Of a DNA stretch of 7,784 nt, positions 1 through 5,909 are shown one piece after another. Under the pieces are notes generated by a model. The model was given only the letters and a program-made list of their open reading frames with translations. It was not told the origin of the DNA and did no database searches. How positions within the stretch are numbered: position 1 is the first letter of the stretch; each line of letters begins with the position of its first letter. The DNA comes from JBMNOU01 sp050943215 (GTDB taxonomy: Bacteria > Bacillota > Clostridia > Christensenellales > SZUA-584). The stretch covers positions 1-7,784 of the forward strand of contig JBMNOU010000077.1 of the NCBI GenBank assembly GCA_050943215.1. The letters are read 5' to 3'. The translations under genes and the position numbers were made by a program.

Positions 1-465
1 AGCTCTTATGGTGTGGTCGAGTTTAATAACCGCGGTGAGGTAGTTTCCATTGAGGAAAAGCCAGCGGAGCCGAAATCCAATTACGCCGTACCAGGGTTGT
101 ATTTTTATGATAACGATGTGGTTGAGATCGCAAAGCGAATAAAGCCGTCAAACAGAGGCGAGCTTGAGATTACGTCTGTCAATGAGGAATATTTAAGACT
201 CGGGCTTCTTCGGGTTCAAATTATCGGGAGAGGCACAGCATGGCTCGATACAGGAACACATAACGACTTAATTGCTGCGGGAAATTTTGTGGAAACGATT
301 CAGAAGAGGCAAGGGCTATACATTGCCTGTATCGAAGAGATTGCTTTTCGGATGGGATATATCGACAGCAAACAGCTAAAGGAATTAGCGAAACCAATGA
401 TGAAAACAGAATATGGCCGATACATCGATCAGCTGGCAGAAAGGCATGAGGTGGTCAATGGCTGA
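1..465 (+). CDS. rfbA: Glucose-1-phosphate thymidylyltransferase, C-terminal part (5' end outside window)
   Basis: This enzyme joins glucose-1-phosphate and dTTP to give dTDP-glucose, the first step of the dTDP-L-rhamnose pathway in the cytoplasm. The frame is open from base 1 and gives 154 residues; the family is usually about 290 residues, so nearly half of the protein, including the N-terminal nucleotide-binding loop, lies to the left. Visible family motifs are YGVVEF at residues 3-8 of the fragment, the EEKP sugar-nucleotide motif at 18-21, SNYAVPGLYFYD just after it, and WLDTGTHNDL starting at about residue 81, whose Asp83 matches the conserved metal-binding aspartate. The tail KTEYGRYIDQL is also typical. 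A GTG at position 13 could be read as a start, but homology runs straight through it, so it is internal. The stop overlaps the start of rfbC by 8 nt. Confidence 0.95.
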   Translation, partial: SSYGVVEFNNRGEVVSIEEKPAEPKSNYAVPGLYFYDNDVVEIAKRIKPSNRGELEITSVNEEYLRLGLLRVQIIGRGTAWLDTGTHNDLIAAGNFVETIQKRQGLYIACIEEIAFRMGYIDSKQLKELAKPMMKTEYGRYIDQLAERHEVVNG

Positions 466-1018
466 TATAAACGTTATTGAAACTTCTATCAGGGGGCTTA
501 TTGTCCTTGAGCCTACGGTGTTTGGCGATGATCGCGGATACTTTATGGAAACATATAATCGGGAGGCGTTCGCTAAAGCCGGGCTTAATATGGCATTCGT
601 TCAGGACAACCAGTCCATGTCAAAAAAAGGTGTGCTGCGGGGGCTGCATTTTCAGACGAAATATTCCCAAGGGAAGCTCGTCAGGGTAATATCAGGCAGC
701 GTATATGATGTTGGTGTAGATTTACGAAAAGGATCTCCGACGTACGGAAAATATGAGGGCGTGATTCTATCTGGAGAAAATAAAAAAATGTTTTATATAC
801 CCGAGGGGTTTGCGCATGGTTTTCTGGTTCTATCGGATGAAGCGGTCTTTACGTACAAATGCACAAACCTTTACCACCCGGAGTATGAAGGCGGCATCAG
901 ATATGATGACTCGGATATCGGTATAAACTGGCCATTGAATGATTTGAGTGGTATCATACTATCCGGGAAAGATCAAGAGCTGCCATTGTTGAAAGAAGTA
1001 AACGTTACCTTTTCATAA
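458..1018 (+). CDS. rfbC: dTDP-4-dehydrorhamnose 3,5-epimerase
   Basis: This enzyme epimerises C3 and C5 of dTDP-4-keto-6-deoxy-glucose, the third step toward dTDP-L-rhamnose, in the cytoplasm. The product is 186 residues, the normal size for this small cupin family. Motifs seen: FGDDRGYFMETYN at 22-34, QDNQSMSKKGVLRGLHFQ at 49-66 with the expected catalytic His64, the YIPEGFAHGF segment at 113-122, Tyr133 in the TYKCTN stretch at the position of the family's catalytic tyrosine, and GIRYDD at 146-151 before IGINWP. I chose ATG 458 because the protein then begins MADINVIETSIRG, matching the usual start, and GAGG at 448-451 lies 6 nt upstream. An in-frame ATG at 413 would add 15 residues that do not look like this family. 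It overlaps the end of rfbA by 8 nt, which suggests translational coupling. Confidence 0.96.
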   Translation: MADINVIETSIRGLIVLEPTVFGDDRGYFMETYNREAFAKAGLNMAFVQDNQSMSKKGVLRGLHFQTKYSQGKLVRVISGSVYDVGVDLRKGSPTYGKYEGVILSGENKKMFYIPEGFAHGFLVLSDEAVFTYKCTNLYHPEYEGGIRYDDSDIGINWPLNDLSGIILSGKDQELPLLKEVNVTFS

Positions 1019-1023
1019 GGAGA
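1017..1023 (+). promoter_or_regulatory. Ribosome binding site that decides the rfbB start
   Basis: AAGGAGA begins inside the rfbC stop codon. It lies 7 nt before TTG 1031 but only 1 nt before ATG 1025. The spacing therefore favours the TTG, which also gives the standard MKKVLVTGGAG amino terminus. This is inferred from sequence only. Confidence 0.7.
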
Positions 1024-1030
1024 AATGCAT

Positions 1031-2101
1031 TTGAAAAAAGTACTTGTAACAGGGGGAGCAGGTTTTATCGGCTCTAATTTTGTAAAGATAACGGCAAAAA
1101 AGCACCCGGATTGGCTGATTATCAATATGGATGCTTTGACATATGCGGGTAATTTGAAGAATCTTGAAGATCTGAAAAGCGCGGATAATCATATCTTTAT
1201 CAAAGGAGACATTACAGATCGGCAGCTGGTTCGCAGACTGTTTAGTAAATACACGTTTGATTACGTGATCAATTTTGCGGCCGAGAGCCATGTGGACAGA
1301 AGCATCAAAGAGCCTGAAATATTCTTAAAGTCAAATGTACTAGGGACGCAGTGCCTGCTGGACAACGCAAAAACAAGCTGGCAGACGGGGAAAGATGGTA
1401 GCGGATACCCGACGTATCGCGAAGGGGTCAAATTCCTGCAGGTCTCAACCGATGAAGTTTATGGCACGCTGGGTAAAACCGGAAAGTTTACCGAAACGAC
1501 ACAACTTGCTCCGAATAGTCCTTATTCGGCCAGCAAAGCTTCGGCTGATCTGATTGTACGAGCATATGGGCAAACCTTTAAACTACCAGTCAATATCACC
1601 CGATGCTCAAACAACTACGGACCTTACCAGTTTCCTGAAAAGCTGATCCCTTTGATGATCGGCAATGCGCTAGAGGATAAAAAGCTGCCCTTATATGGAG
1701 ACGGTATGCAGATAAGGGATTGGCTGCATGTTTATGATCACTGCAGCGCAATAGAAACAGTGTTGCTCTCAGGCCGGGTAGGCGAGGTTTACAACATCGG
1801 CGGGAATAACGAGAAAGCGAACATTGAGATTGTCCGTCTGATACTTAAAACGCTTAACAAACCTGAATCATTGATCATATATGTTGAAGATAGGCTGGGG
1901 CATGACCGCAGGTATGCGATTGACAGCAGTAAGATTATACAAGAACTCAAGTGGAAGCCTAAATATACATTTGAGAGAGGCATGGCGGAAACGGCCGCAT
2001 GGTATATCAGCAATCCGGACTGGCTTGCCAGCGTGCGCAGTGGAGATTATCTTAATTATTACGACACGTATTATCAAGACAAATTGAATATAAGGAAATG
2101 A
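1031..2101 (+). CDS. rfbB: dTDP-glucose 4,6-dehydratase
   Basis: This NAD-dependent extended short-chain dehydrogenase converts dTDP-glucose to dTDP-4-keto-6-deoxy-glucose, the second step toward dTDP-rhamnose. Starting at TTG 1031 gives 356 residues, a normal length. Visible parts are the Rossmann loop VTGGAGFIGSNF near the N-terminus, NFAAESHVDRS, the catalytic TDE at residues 140-142 (TDEVYG), and the Tyr165-xxx-Lys169 pair in YSASKAS. The sugar-binding segments RCSNNYGPYQFPEKLIP and YGDGMQIRDWLHVYDH and the C-terminal RLGHDRRYAID are also present. A segment before FLQVSTDEVYG (SWQTGKDGSGYPTYREGV) fits the longer Gram-positive form. ATG 1025 is the alternative start, adding two residues, but sits too close to the ribosome binding site. 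Twelve nt separate it from rfbC. Its 3' end holds the ribosome binding site of the next gene. Confidence 0.96.
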   Translation: MKKVLVTGGAGFIGSNFVKITAKKHPDWLIINMDALTYAGNLKNLEDLKSADNHIFIKGDITDRQLVRRLFSKYTFDYVINFAAESHVDRSIKEPEIFLKSNVLGTQCLLDNAKTSWQTGKDGSGYPTYREGVKFLQVSTDEVYGTLGKTGKFTETTQLAPNSPYSASKASADLIVRAYGQTFKLPVNITRCSNNYGPYQFPEKLIPLMIGNALEDKKLPLYGDGMQIRDWLHVYDHCSAIETVLLSGRVGEVYNIGGNNEKANIEIVRLILKTLNKPESLIIYVEDRLGHDRRYAIDSSKIIQELKWKPKYTFERGMAETAAWYISNPDWLASVRSGDYLNYYDTYYQDKLNIRK

Positions 2102-2102
2102 T

Positions 2103-3086
2103 ATGCAGGGCATTACGTCTGACGTTGCAATTGTCATGGCCACCTATAACGGCGAAAAATATATTGAAGAGCAGGTTGAAAGCCTTCAAAAGCAAACATA
2201 CCCCCACTGGAAATTATTTATCAGTGATGATATGTCGAGCGACCGTACAGTCAATATTGTAAAAAGGTTATGTGAAACGGATAAGAGAATTTCCTTATTA
2301 AAAACAGATAAAAACTTAGGAGTAACGCTAAATTTTTTAAACGCTCTCGAGACTGTTTTCAATTTAAATCAGTTTGATTATTTTATGTTTTCCGATCAAG
2401 ATGATGTGTGGATGCCAGACAAAATTGAACTGACGATAAAATATATGAAAGAACAAGAAAAGAATGCTGATATTGTTCTTGTTCATACAGATTTAAGGGT
2501 GGTTGATGAGACAGCGCAGACAATCATCTGTGAGTCGTATAAGCGATTTGCAGGCCTTAAAAATATTGAAGAAAATGTTTTCGAAAGATTATTGGCACAG
2601 CCTTTCGTTTTTGGCTGCACCGTCATGATAAATAAGGAATTGGTTAAACGGTTATTTCCAATTCCAGCAAATGTTTACGCACATGACAGTTGGGCATCAT
2701 TGGTTGCAGCCGGCCTTGGCAAAGTTGCGTATCTGAATGTTCCGACAATCAGTTACAGGCAGCACAACAGCAACGCTTCCGGGGGCACGTCTGAAAAAAG
2801 TTTTATTAACCGTATAAAGCGGGTAACGATCGGATGGAAAAAACAGATTGATATAACGCGCCGGCGCGTTAAGCAGTGCTCAGACTTGCTGGATTATTTG
2901 GAAAAAGGTACGATGTATTACGATATACTTGAAAAATACTGTCTGGATATAAGACAAAGCAGCATCAAAGCGATTAAAACGTCAATTCAACAAAAAATAT
3001 TGCGTCAAGGATTTTTTGCAAATGTGCTTTACTTTATAACAATTTTTTTCATTGAAAGGAAGAATGATGTTAGAGAATGCGTATGA
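2103..3086 (+). CDS. Family 2 glycosyltransferase, rhamnosyltransferase-like
   Basis: This is a GT-A fold inverting transferase expected to add a sugar from a nucleotide donor to a growing lipid-linked glycan at the inner face of the membrane. It has 327 residues. The N-terminal domain shows VAIVMATYNGEKYIEEQVESL at about 8-28, ISDDMSSDRT at 40-49, and the metal-binding SDQDDVW at 97-103. HDSW at 194-197 is the likely catalytic-base region, and YRQHNSN at 218-224 follows. This set of motifs is typical of the GT2 subgroup that includes rhamnan-type rhamnosyltransferases. With rfbA, rfbC and rfbB just upstream, dTDP-rhamnose is a reasonable donor, but that is inference. The C-terminal 100 residues are mostly helical and basic, with a hydrophobic stretch near 303-317 that may touch the membrane. 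AAGGA at 2092-2096, inside the end of rfbB, is 6 nt before ATG 2103. Confidence 0.9.
   Translation: MQGITSDVAIVMATYNGEKYIEEQVESLQKQTYPHWKLFISDDMSSDRTVNIVKRLCETDKRISLLKTDKNLGVTLNFLNALETVFNLNQFDYFMFSDQDDVWMPDKIELTIKYMKEQEKNADIVLVHTDLRVVDETAQTIICESYKRFAGLKNIEENVFERLLAQPFVFGCTVMINKELVKRLFPIPANVYAHDSWASLVAAGLGKVAYLNVPTISYRQHNSNASGGTSEKSFINRIKRVTIGWKKQIDITRRRVKQCSDLLDYLEKGTMYYDILEKYCLDIRQSSIKAIKTSIQQKILRQGFFANVLYFITIFFIERKNDVRECV
2854..2871. repeat. Perfect 18-bp GC-rich palindrome inside the glycosyltransferase gene
   Basis: TAACGCGCCGGCGCGTTA is identical to its own reverse complement. It lies within the coding sequence and reads through I-T-R-R-R-V-K in frame. The surrounding gene is AT-rich, so a GC-rich block of this kind stands out. 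It could fold as a cruciform or RNA hairpin, or be a protein or methylase target. No function is established. Confidence 0.6.
3056..3060 (+). promoter_or_regulatory. Ribosome binding site of the polymerase/ligase gene
   Basis: AAGGA lies inside the 3' end of the glycosyltransferase gene, 6 nt before ATG 3067 and 3 nt before ATG 3064. It overlaps the region after a possible TTG at 3052, which rules out that TTG as the start because the site would then lie inside the gene. Confidence 0.6.
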
Positions 3087-4491
3087 AACCAAAGAAAGTT
3101 TATTGAAAAAAGTACTGCTGATCATCCCGCTTGTCTTTTTGGTTGAACTGATACTCGGCGGCAGCGGCAACACTATTGTTTTAGGCGGTATTGCGATAAG
3201 AAAGATATTGTTTGCTTTGACGTTTATCAGTCTTTGTTTGTATATAATTGTTTATGCGAGGCGGATTACGATCAAAAAGATTGACTGGTTTGTTTTTGCG
3301 TTTCTTTTCGTCAACGTCATCTGGATAACCATTATCCCATATATCAAGGGAACGAGCATATTTACTGCGATTGATGATGCGGATACGGTTTTTGTCCTTG
3401 TTCTTTATTTTCCGACTGTTTTTCTAATACGACAGGGTGCAATCAACTGGGAAAGAATAAAGAAAATTTTTATTTTCCTAACAGCCATACTGGCCGTATG
3501 GCATATTGTTATGTACTTGCTTGAAAGCTTCTTTCCGGGGATTTATAATAATTATTATGAATCTTTTTTGCCAACAATAACTTTCGGACTATTCGGCGGA
3601 GAGTCGACCGTTTTTGGATATGGATTTGTCAGGATTATTAAAACGACATCGATATATTTAATTGTTGCTTTCTTTTATGTACTGGGCCAAAAAGAAAAAA
3701 AGATTAGCTGCTACATTTACATGTCGCTCTTTTTATTTGCGATTATGACAACAATGACGCGTTCGTTACTTCTCTCAGGAATGGCTGGTCTTGTGGTATT
3801 CTTGATTCCTATACATAAATCGATGATCAATAAACAATGGTTTAAAAAGGCTATTTTGGTTGTGGTGGCGGTGGTTGCATTTGTCGCATTTAATAATATC
3901 ATAGTAGCCCCAATTTCAGAAATGTATGTTCAAAATGTTTATGAAAAGCACTTAAAAGCCGACGAAGAAAAAAAGCCTTTGAGTATAGGTGAAAAAGCGG
4001 TTATTGACGGTAAAGCAAAGAACCAGGAGGATGTGCTCGACAGGATCGGATCATCAACGTCAAAAAACGATGCTAGCAACAAACTAAGGACGCAGCAAAC
4101 CGAGGCCCTGGTTAATATGTGGGAAGGATCGCCGATTGTGGGCTTCGGATATGGAAGTTATACGAAAGACTGTATCAGAAACCCTGACTATCCGTATATG
4201 TATGAGGCAACTTTTCCTTCACTACTGATGAAACTTGGTGTTGTGGGTGTAGCCGCATGGGTTTTATTTATTATTGTCTTGCTTTATTATACGTTTAAAA
4301 ATAAATATATGAACAAAAAATATGATGAGTTTTTAATATGGCTTATAGCAAGCGTTTCATTTGGGCTGTCTGTTCAAACAAATCCGTTCCTCTTTACTTT
4401 TTGTGGGTTTTCGCTTATACTATTTTTCTGTCTTGACCTTGAGACAGGGCAGATTCTTCAGGTAGCAGACGGGGAAAATGGAGTGAAGTGA
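3067..4491 (+). CDS. O-antigen ligase/polymerase-type membrane protein
   Basis: This is a multi-pass membrane protein of 474 residues that probably polymerises or transfers lipid-linked oligosaccharide on the outer face of the membrane (Wzy/WaaL-like). About 11-12 hydrophobic segments are visible, near residues 15-31, 46-66, 73-92, 106-121, 133-152, 193-207, 213-229, 233-248, 262-281, 384-406 and 421-456 (probably two). A polar loop of about 100 residues (282-383) sits between late helices, the layout expected of this superfamily. The family-like features are TMTRSLLLSG around Arg232, at the start of a helix, and a loop segment with WEGSPIVGFGYGSY at 352-365. Overall conservation in such proteins is low, so polymerase and ligase cannot be told apart. 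Of two adjacent ATGs (3064, 3067) I chose the second by ribosome binding site spacing. It overlaps the preceding gene by 20 nt and the next gene by 1 nt. Confidence 0.8.
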   Translation: MLENAYETKESLLKKVLLIIPLVFLVELILGGSGNTIVLGGIAIRKILFALTFISLCLYIIVYARRITIKKIDWFVFAFLFVNVIWITIIPYIKGTSIFTAIDDADTVFVLVLYFPTVFLIRQGAINWERIKKIFIFLTAILAVWHIVMYLLESFFPGIYNNYYESFLPTITFGLFGGESTVFGYGFVRIIKTTSIYLIVAFFYVLGQKEKKISCYIYMSLFLFAIMTTMTRSLLLSGMAGLVVFLIPIHKSMINKQWFKKAILVVVAVVAFVAFNNIIVAPISEMYVQNVYEKHLKADEEKKPLSIGEKAVIDGKAKNQEDVLDRIGSSTSKNDASNKLRTQQTEALVNMWEGSPIVGFGYGSYTKDCIRNPDYPYMYEATFPSLLMKLGVVGVAAWVLFIIVLLYYTFKNKYMNKKYDEFLIWLIASVSFGLSVQTNPFLFTFCGFSLILFFCLDLETGQILQVADGENGVK

Positions 4492-5621
4492 TGAGCAAAA
4501 TTAAAATAGTTCCGATTTATTTTCCTCAGTTTCACGCAATTCCGGAAAACAACGTGTGGTGGGGCGAAGGGTTTACCGATTGGGCCAATGTAAAAAGCGG
4601 TCAGCCATTGTATGAAGGGCATCATCAGCCCCGTGTTCCGCTGAACAACAATTATTACGATCTTTCTAAAAAAGGAACTATTGCTTGGCAGGTTGAACTG
4701 GCGAAAAAGTATTCGGTGTTCGGTTTTACTATTTATCATTACTGGTTTGATGGAAAGCAGCTGCTCGAAACGCCCGAGAAGCTTTTTCTCCAAAACAAGG
4801 ACCTTACTATTCCGTTCTGTTTGAATTGGGCAAACGAATCGTGGTCCCGAAGGTGGGAAGGCAAAGATACGGAAATTTTGCAAGAACAGCTTCATGAGCC
4901 AAGCATCAACAAGTGGGAAGAGCACTTTCGCTATTTGCTTGATTTTTTTAAAGACCAACGATATATCCGGATCGATAACAAACCCGTTTTTATTATTTAC
5001 AGGCCTCATCTTATAAAAAAGCTTGATAATATGATAGCGTACTGGCAAAAACGCGCAAACCAATCCGGTTTTGACGGAATCTATATGATTGCGGTCAAGG
5101 CGTTTGAATTTCCAAACAATCATTTATTAAAAAATTTTGATGCGTGTATGTATTTTCAACCCTTTGAAACAATGAACAGTACTGCAATGCTTGGGAAAAA
5201 CACATATATTCACCGGCTGATACGCATGATGCCTGAAAGCCTGGTAGATAAAATAAGAGTAGTCAACAAGAGAATGAAGAAAAGCGGCCGGGTTTATAAC
5301 TACGATGAGGTATGCAGACACATCATTCATAATGCGGCAGATCCTAAAATCCCTGTATATCCTTCGCTGTTTTTGGAATGGGATAATACAGCCCGTTACG
5401 GTAAAAAGTCGACTGTGTTTAGAGGATGTACTCCCGAACGGTTTGAATATTGGCTTGACATGCTTTGCCAAAAAGTGTTGCGGTCGGCCAACAAAGAAAA
5501 AATTATATTTATCAATGCATGGAATGAATGGGCGGAAGGAACATACCTTGAGCCCGATACAAAGAACGGTTACGGTTATCTTGACGCTGTTTACCGTTGT
5601 GTACAAAAATATAATGCCTGA
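4491..5621 (+). CDS. WbsX-family glycan-processing protein (GH99-like domain)
   Basis: The protein has 376 residues and matches the WbsX family found in polysaccharide clusters, usually annotated as glycosyltransferases but related to the GH99/GH71-type TIM-barrel glycosidases. Motifs in order: IYFPQFH at 9-15, WWGEGFTDW at 23-31, FGFTIYHYWF at 77-86, NWANESWSRRW at 112-122, NKPVFIIYRP at 163-172, FLEWDNTARYGKK in the C-terminal third, and NAWNEWAEGTYLEPD at 342-356. The last carries Glu346 and Glu349, spaced like the catalytic glutamate pair of GH99 endo-mannosidases. No signal peptide is seen, so it probably acts in the cytoplasm. GGAG at 4480-4483 lies 7 nt before ATG 4491. A GTG at 4488 is possible but less likely. 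The start shares one base with the upstream stop (TGATG), so coupling is likely. It is the last gene of the operon seen here. The true reaction is not known. Confidence 0.85.
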   Translation: MSKIKIVPIYFPQFHAIPENNVWWGEGFTDWANVKSGQPLYEGHHQPRVPLNNNYYDLSKKGTIAWQVELAKKYSVFGFTIYHYWFDGKQLLETPEKLFLQNKDLTIPFCLNWANESWSRRWEGKDTEILQEQLHEPSINKWEEHFRYLLDFFKDQRYIRIDNKPVFIIYRPHLIKKLDNMIAYWQKRANQSGFDGIYMIAVKAFEFPNNHLLKNFDACMYFQPFETMNSTAMLGKNTYIHRLIRMMPESLVDKIRVVNKRMKKSGRVYNYDEVCRHIIHNAADPKIPVYPSLFLEWDNTARYGKKSTVFRGCTPERFEYWLDMLCQKVLRSANKEKIIFINAWNEWAEGTYLEPDTKNGYGYLDAVYRCVQKYNA

Positions 5622-5625
5622 TCGA

Positions 5626-5646
5626 TTTATGGATAAGTTTCATAAA
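5626..5646 (+). other. Weak hairpin just after the operon's last stop
   Basis: TTTATG at 5626-5631 can pair with CATAAA at 5641-5646 across a 9-nt loop. The stem is only 6 bp and AT-rich, so it would be weak. It may help protect the 3' end of the transcript or may be chance. Confidence 0.25.
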
Positions 5647-5653
5647 GCACACC

Positions 5654-5676
5654 CTTGCCTTTTTTGAAACGGCAAG
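5654..5676 (+). terminator. Possible transcription terminator of the polysaccharide operon
   Basis: CTTGCC at 5654-5659 pairs with GGCAAG at 5671-5676. TTT and AAA inside can extend the stem past a bulged C, leaving a TTTG loop. It sits 32 nt after the WbsX stop, the right place for an operon end. No T-run follows directly (the next bases are ATAAATTACATG, and a run of six T comes about 12 nt later), so it is an imperfect intrinsic terminator. Confidence 0.4.
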
Positions 5677-5760
5677 ATAAATTACATGTTTTTTAGATAT
5701 TCCAATATGGATGAAAATAACATTAACGGATAATTGATTCAAAAACCTATCTTTGGTTTA

Positions 5761-5789
5761 TTTACAAACTAATACTTATATGGTATAAA
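5761..5789 (+). promoter_or_regulatory. Sigma-A-type promoter with extended -10
   Basis: TTTACA at 5761-5766 as the -35 box is followed by an exact 17-nt spacer and TATAAA at 5784-5789 as the -10 box, preceded by TGG, which fits the TGn extended -10. Transcription would begin near 5796, leaving a leader of about 114 nt before ATG 5910. GGTATAAAT occurs twice in tandem (5782-5790 and 5794-5802), giving a second possible -10. A further weaker pair, TTTACA 5805-5810 and TACAAT 5827-5832 with 16 nt between, could be an alternative promoter. It would drive the secreted SpoIID-like gene separately from the upstream operon. Confidence 0.7.
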
Positions 5790-5805
5790 TGAAGGTATAA
5801 ATCGT

Positions 5806-5833
5806 TTACAATTGTTTTACAATTATTACAATT
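5806..5833 (+). repeat. Three TTACAATT direct repeats in the leader
   Basis: TTACAATT occurs at 5806-5813, 5817-5824 and 5826-5833, with starts 11 and 9 nt apart, close to one helical turn. A near copy in inverted orientation, AATTGTGA, lies at 5846-5853. They sit just downstream of the predicted start of transcription, where a repressor or other regulator could bind. The region is very AT-rich, so chance remains possible. Confidence 0.45.
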
Positions 5834-5858
5834 ATGTGATTTTTAAATTGTGAAAAGA

Positions 5859-5873
5859 CGCCTATGACAGGCG
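5859..5873 (+). other. Small GC hairpin in the leader
   Basis: CGCCT at 5859-5863 pairs with AGGCG at 5869-5873 around an ATGAC loop. It is the only GC-rich element in an otherwise AT-rich leader and ends 24 nt before the ribosome binding site. No T-run follows, so it is not an intrinsic terminator. It could affect mRNA stability or translation. Confidence 0.4.
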
Positions 5874-5897
5874 CATTACATCATCAATTTCGTTAAT

Positions 5898-5902
5898 GGG
5901 AG
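5898..5902 (+). promoter_or_regulatory. Ribosome binding site of the SpoIID-like gene
   Basis: GGGAG lies 7 nt before ATG 5910, the standard spacing. It fixes the start of a gene whose stop is outside the window. Confidence 0.7.
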
Positions 5903-5909
5903 AAAGTAA

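Noticed and set aside
413..457. Upstream extension of rfbC to ATG 413
   Set aside because: It would overlap rfbA by 53 nt and add residues with no family resemblance. The ribosome binding site fits ATG 458.
3052..3066. TTG 3052 as start of the membrane protein
   Set aside because: The only good ribosome binding site (3056-3060) lies downstream of it.
4458..5123. Long minus-strand open frame of 221 codons opposite the WbsX gene
   Set aside because: The + strand frame has clear family motifs across the same bases. The antisense product has no recognisable domain and its composition is that of a shadow frame.
5127..5606. Minus-strand open frame of 159 codons
   Set aside because: It is fully antisense to the conserved C-terminal part of the WbsX protein, and no domain is visible.
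5806..5833. TTACAATT repeats as a CRISPR or mobile-element end
   Set aside because: Units are 8 bp with 1-3 nt between them, far too short for CRISPR. No transposase or target duplication is present.
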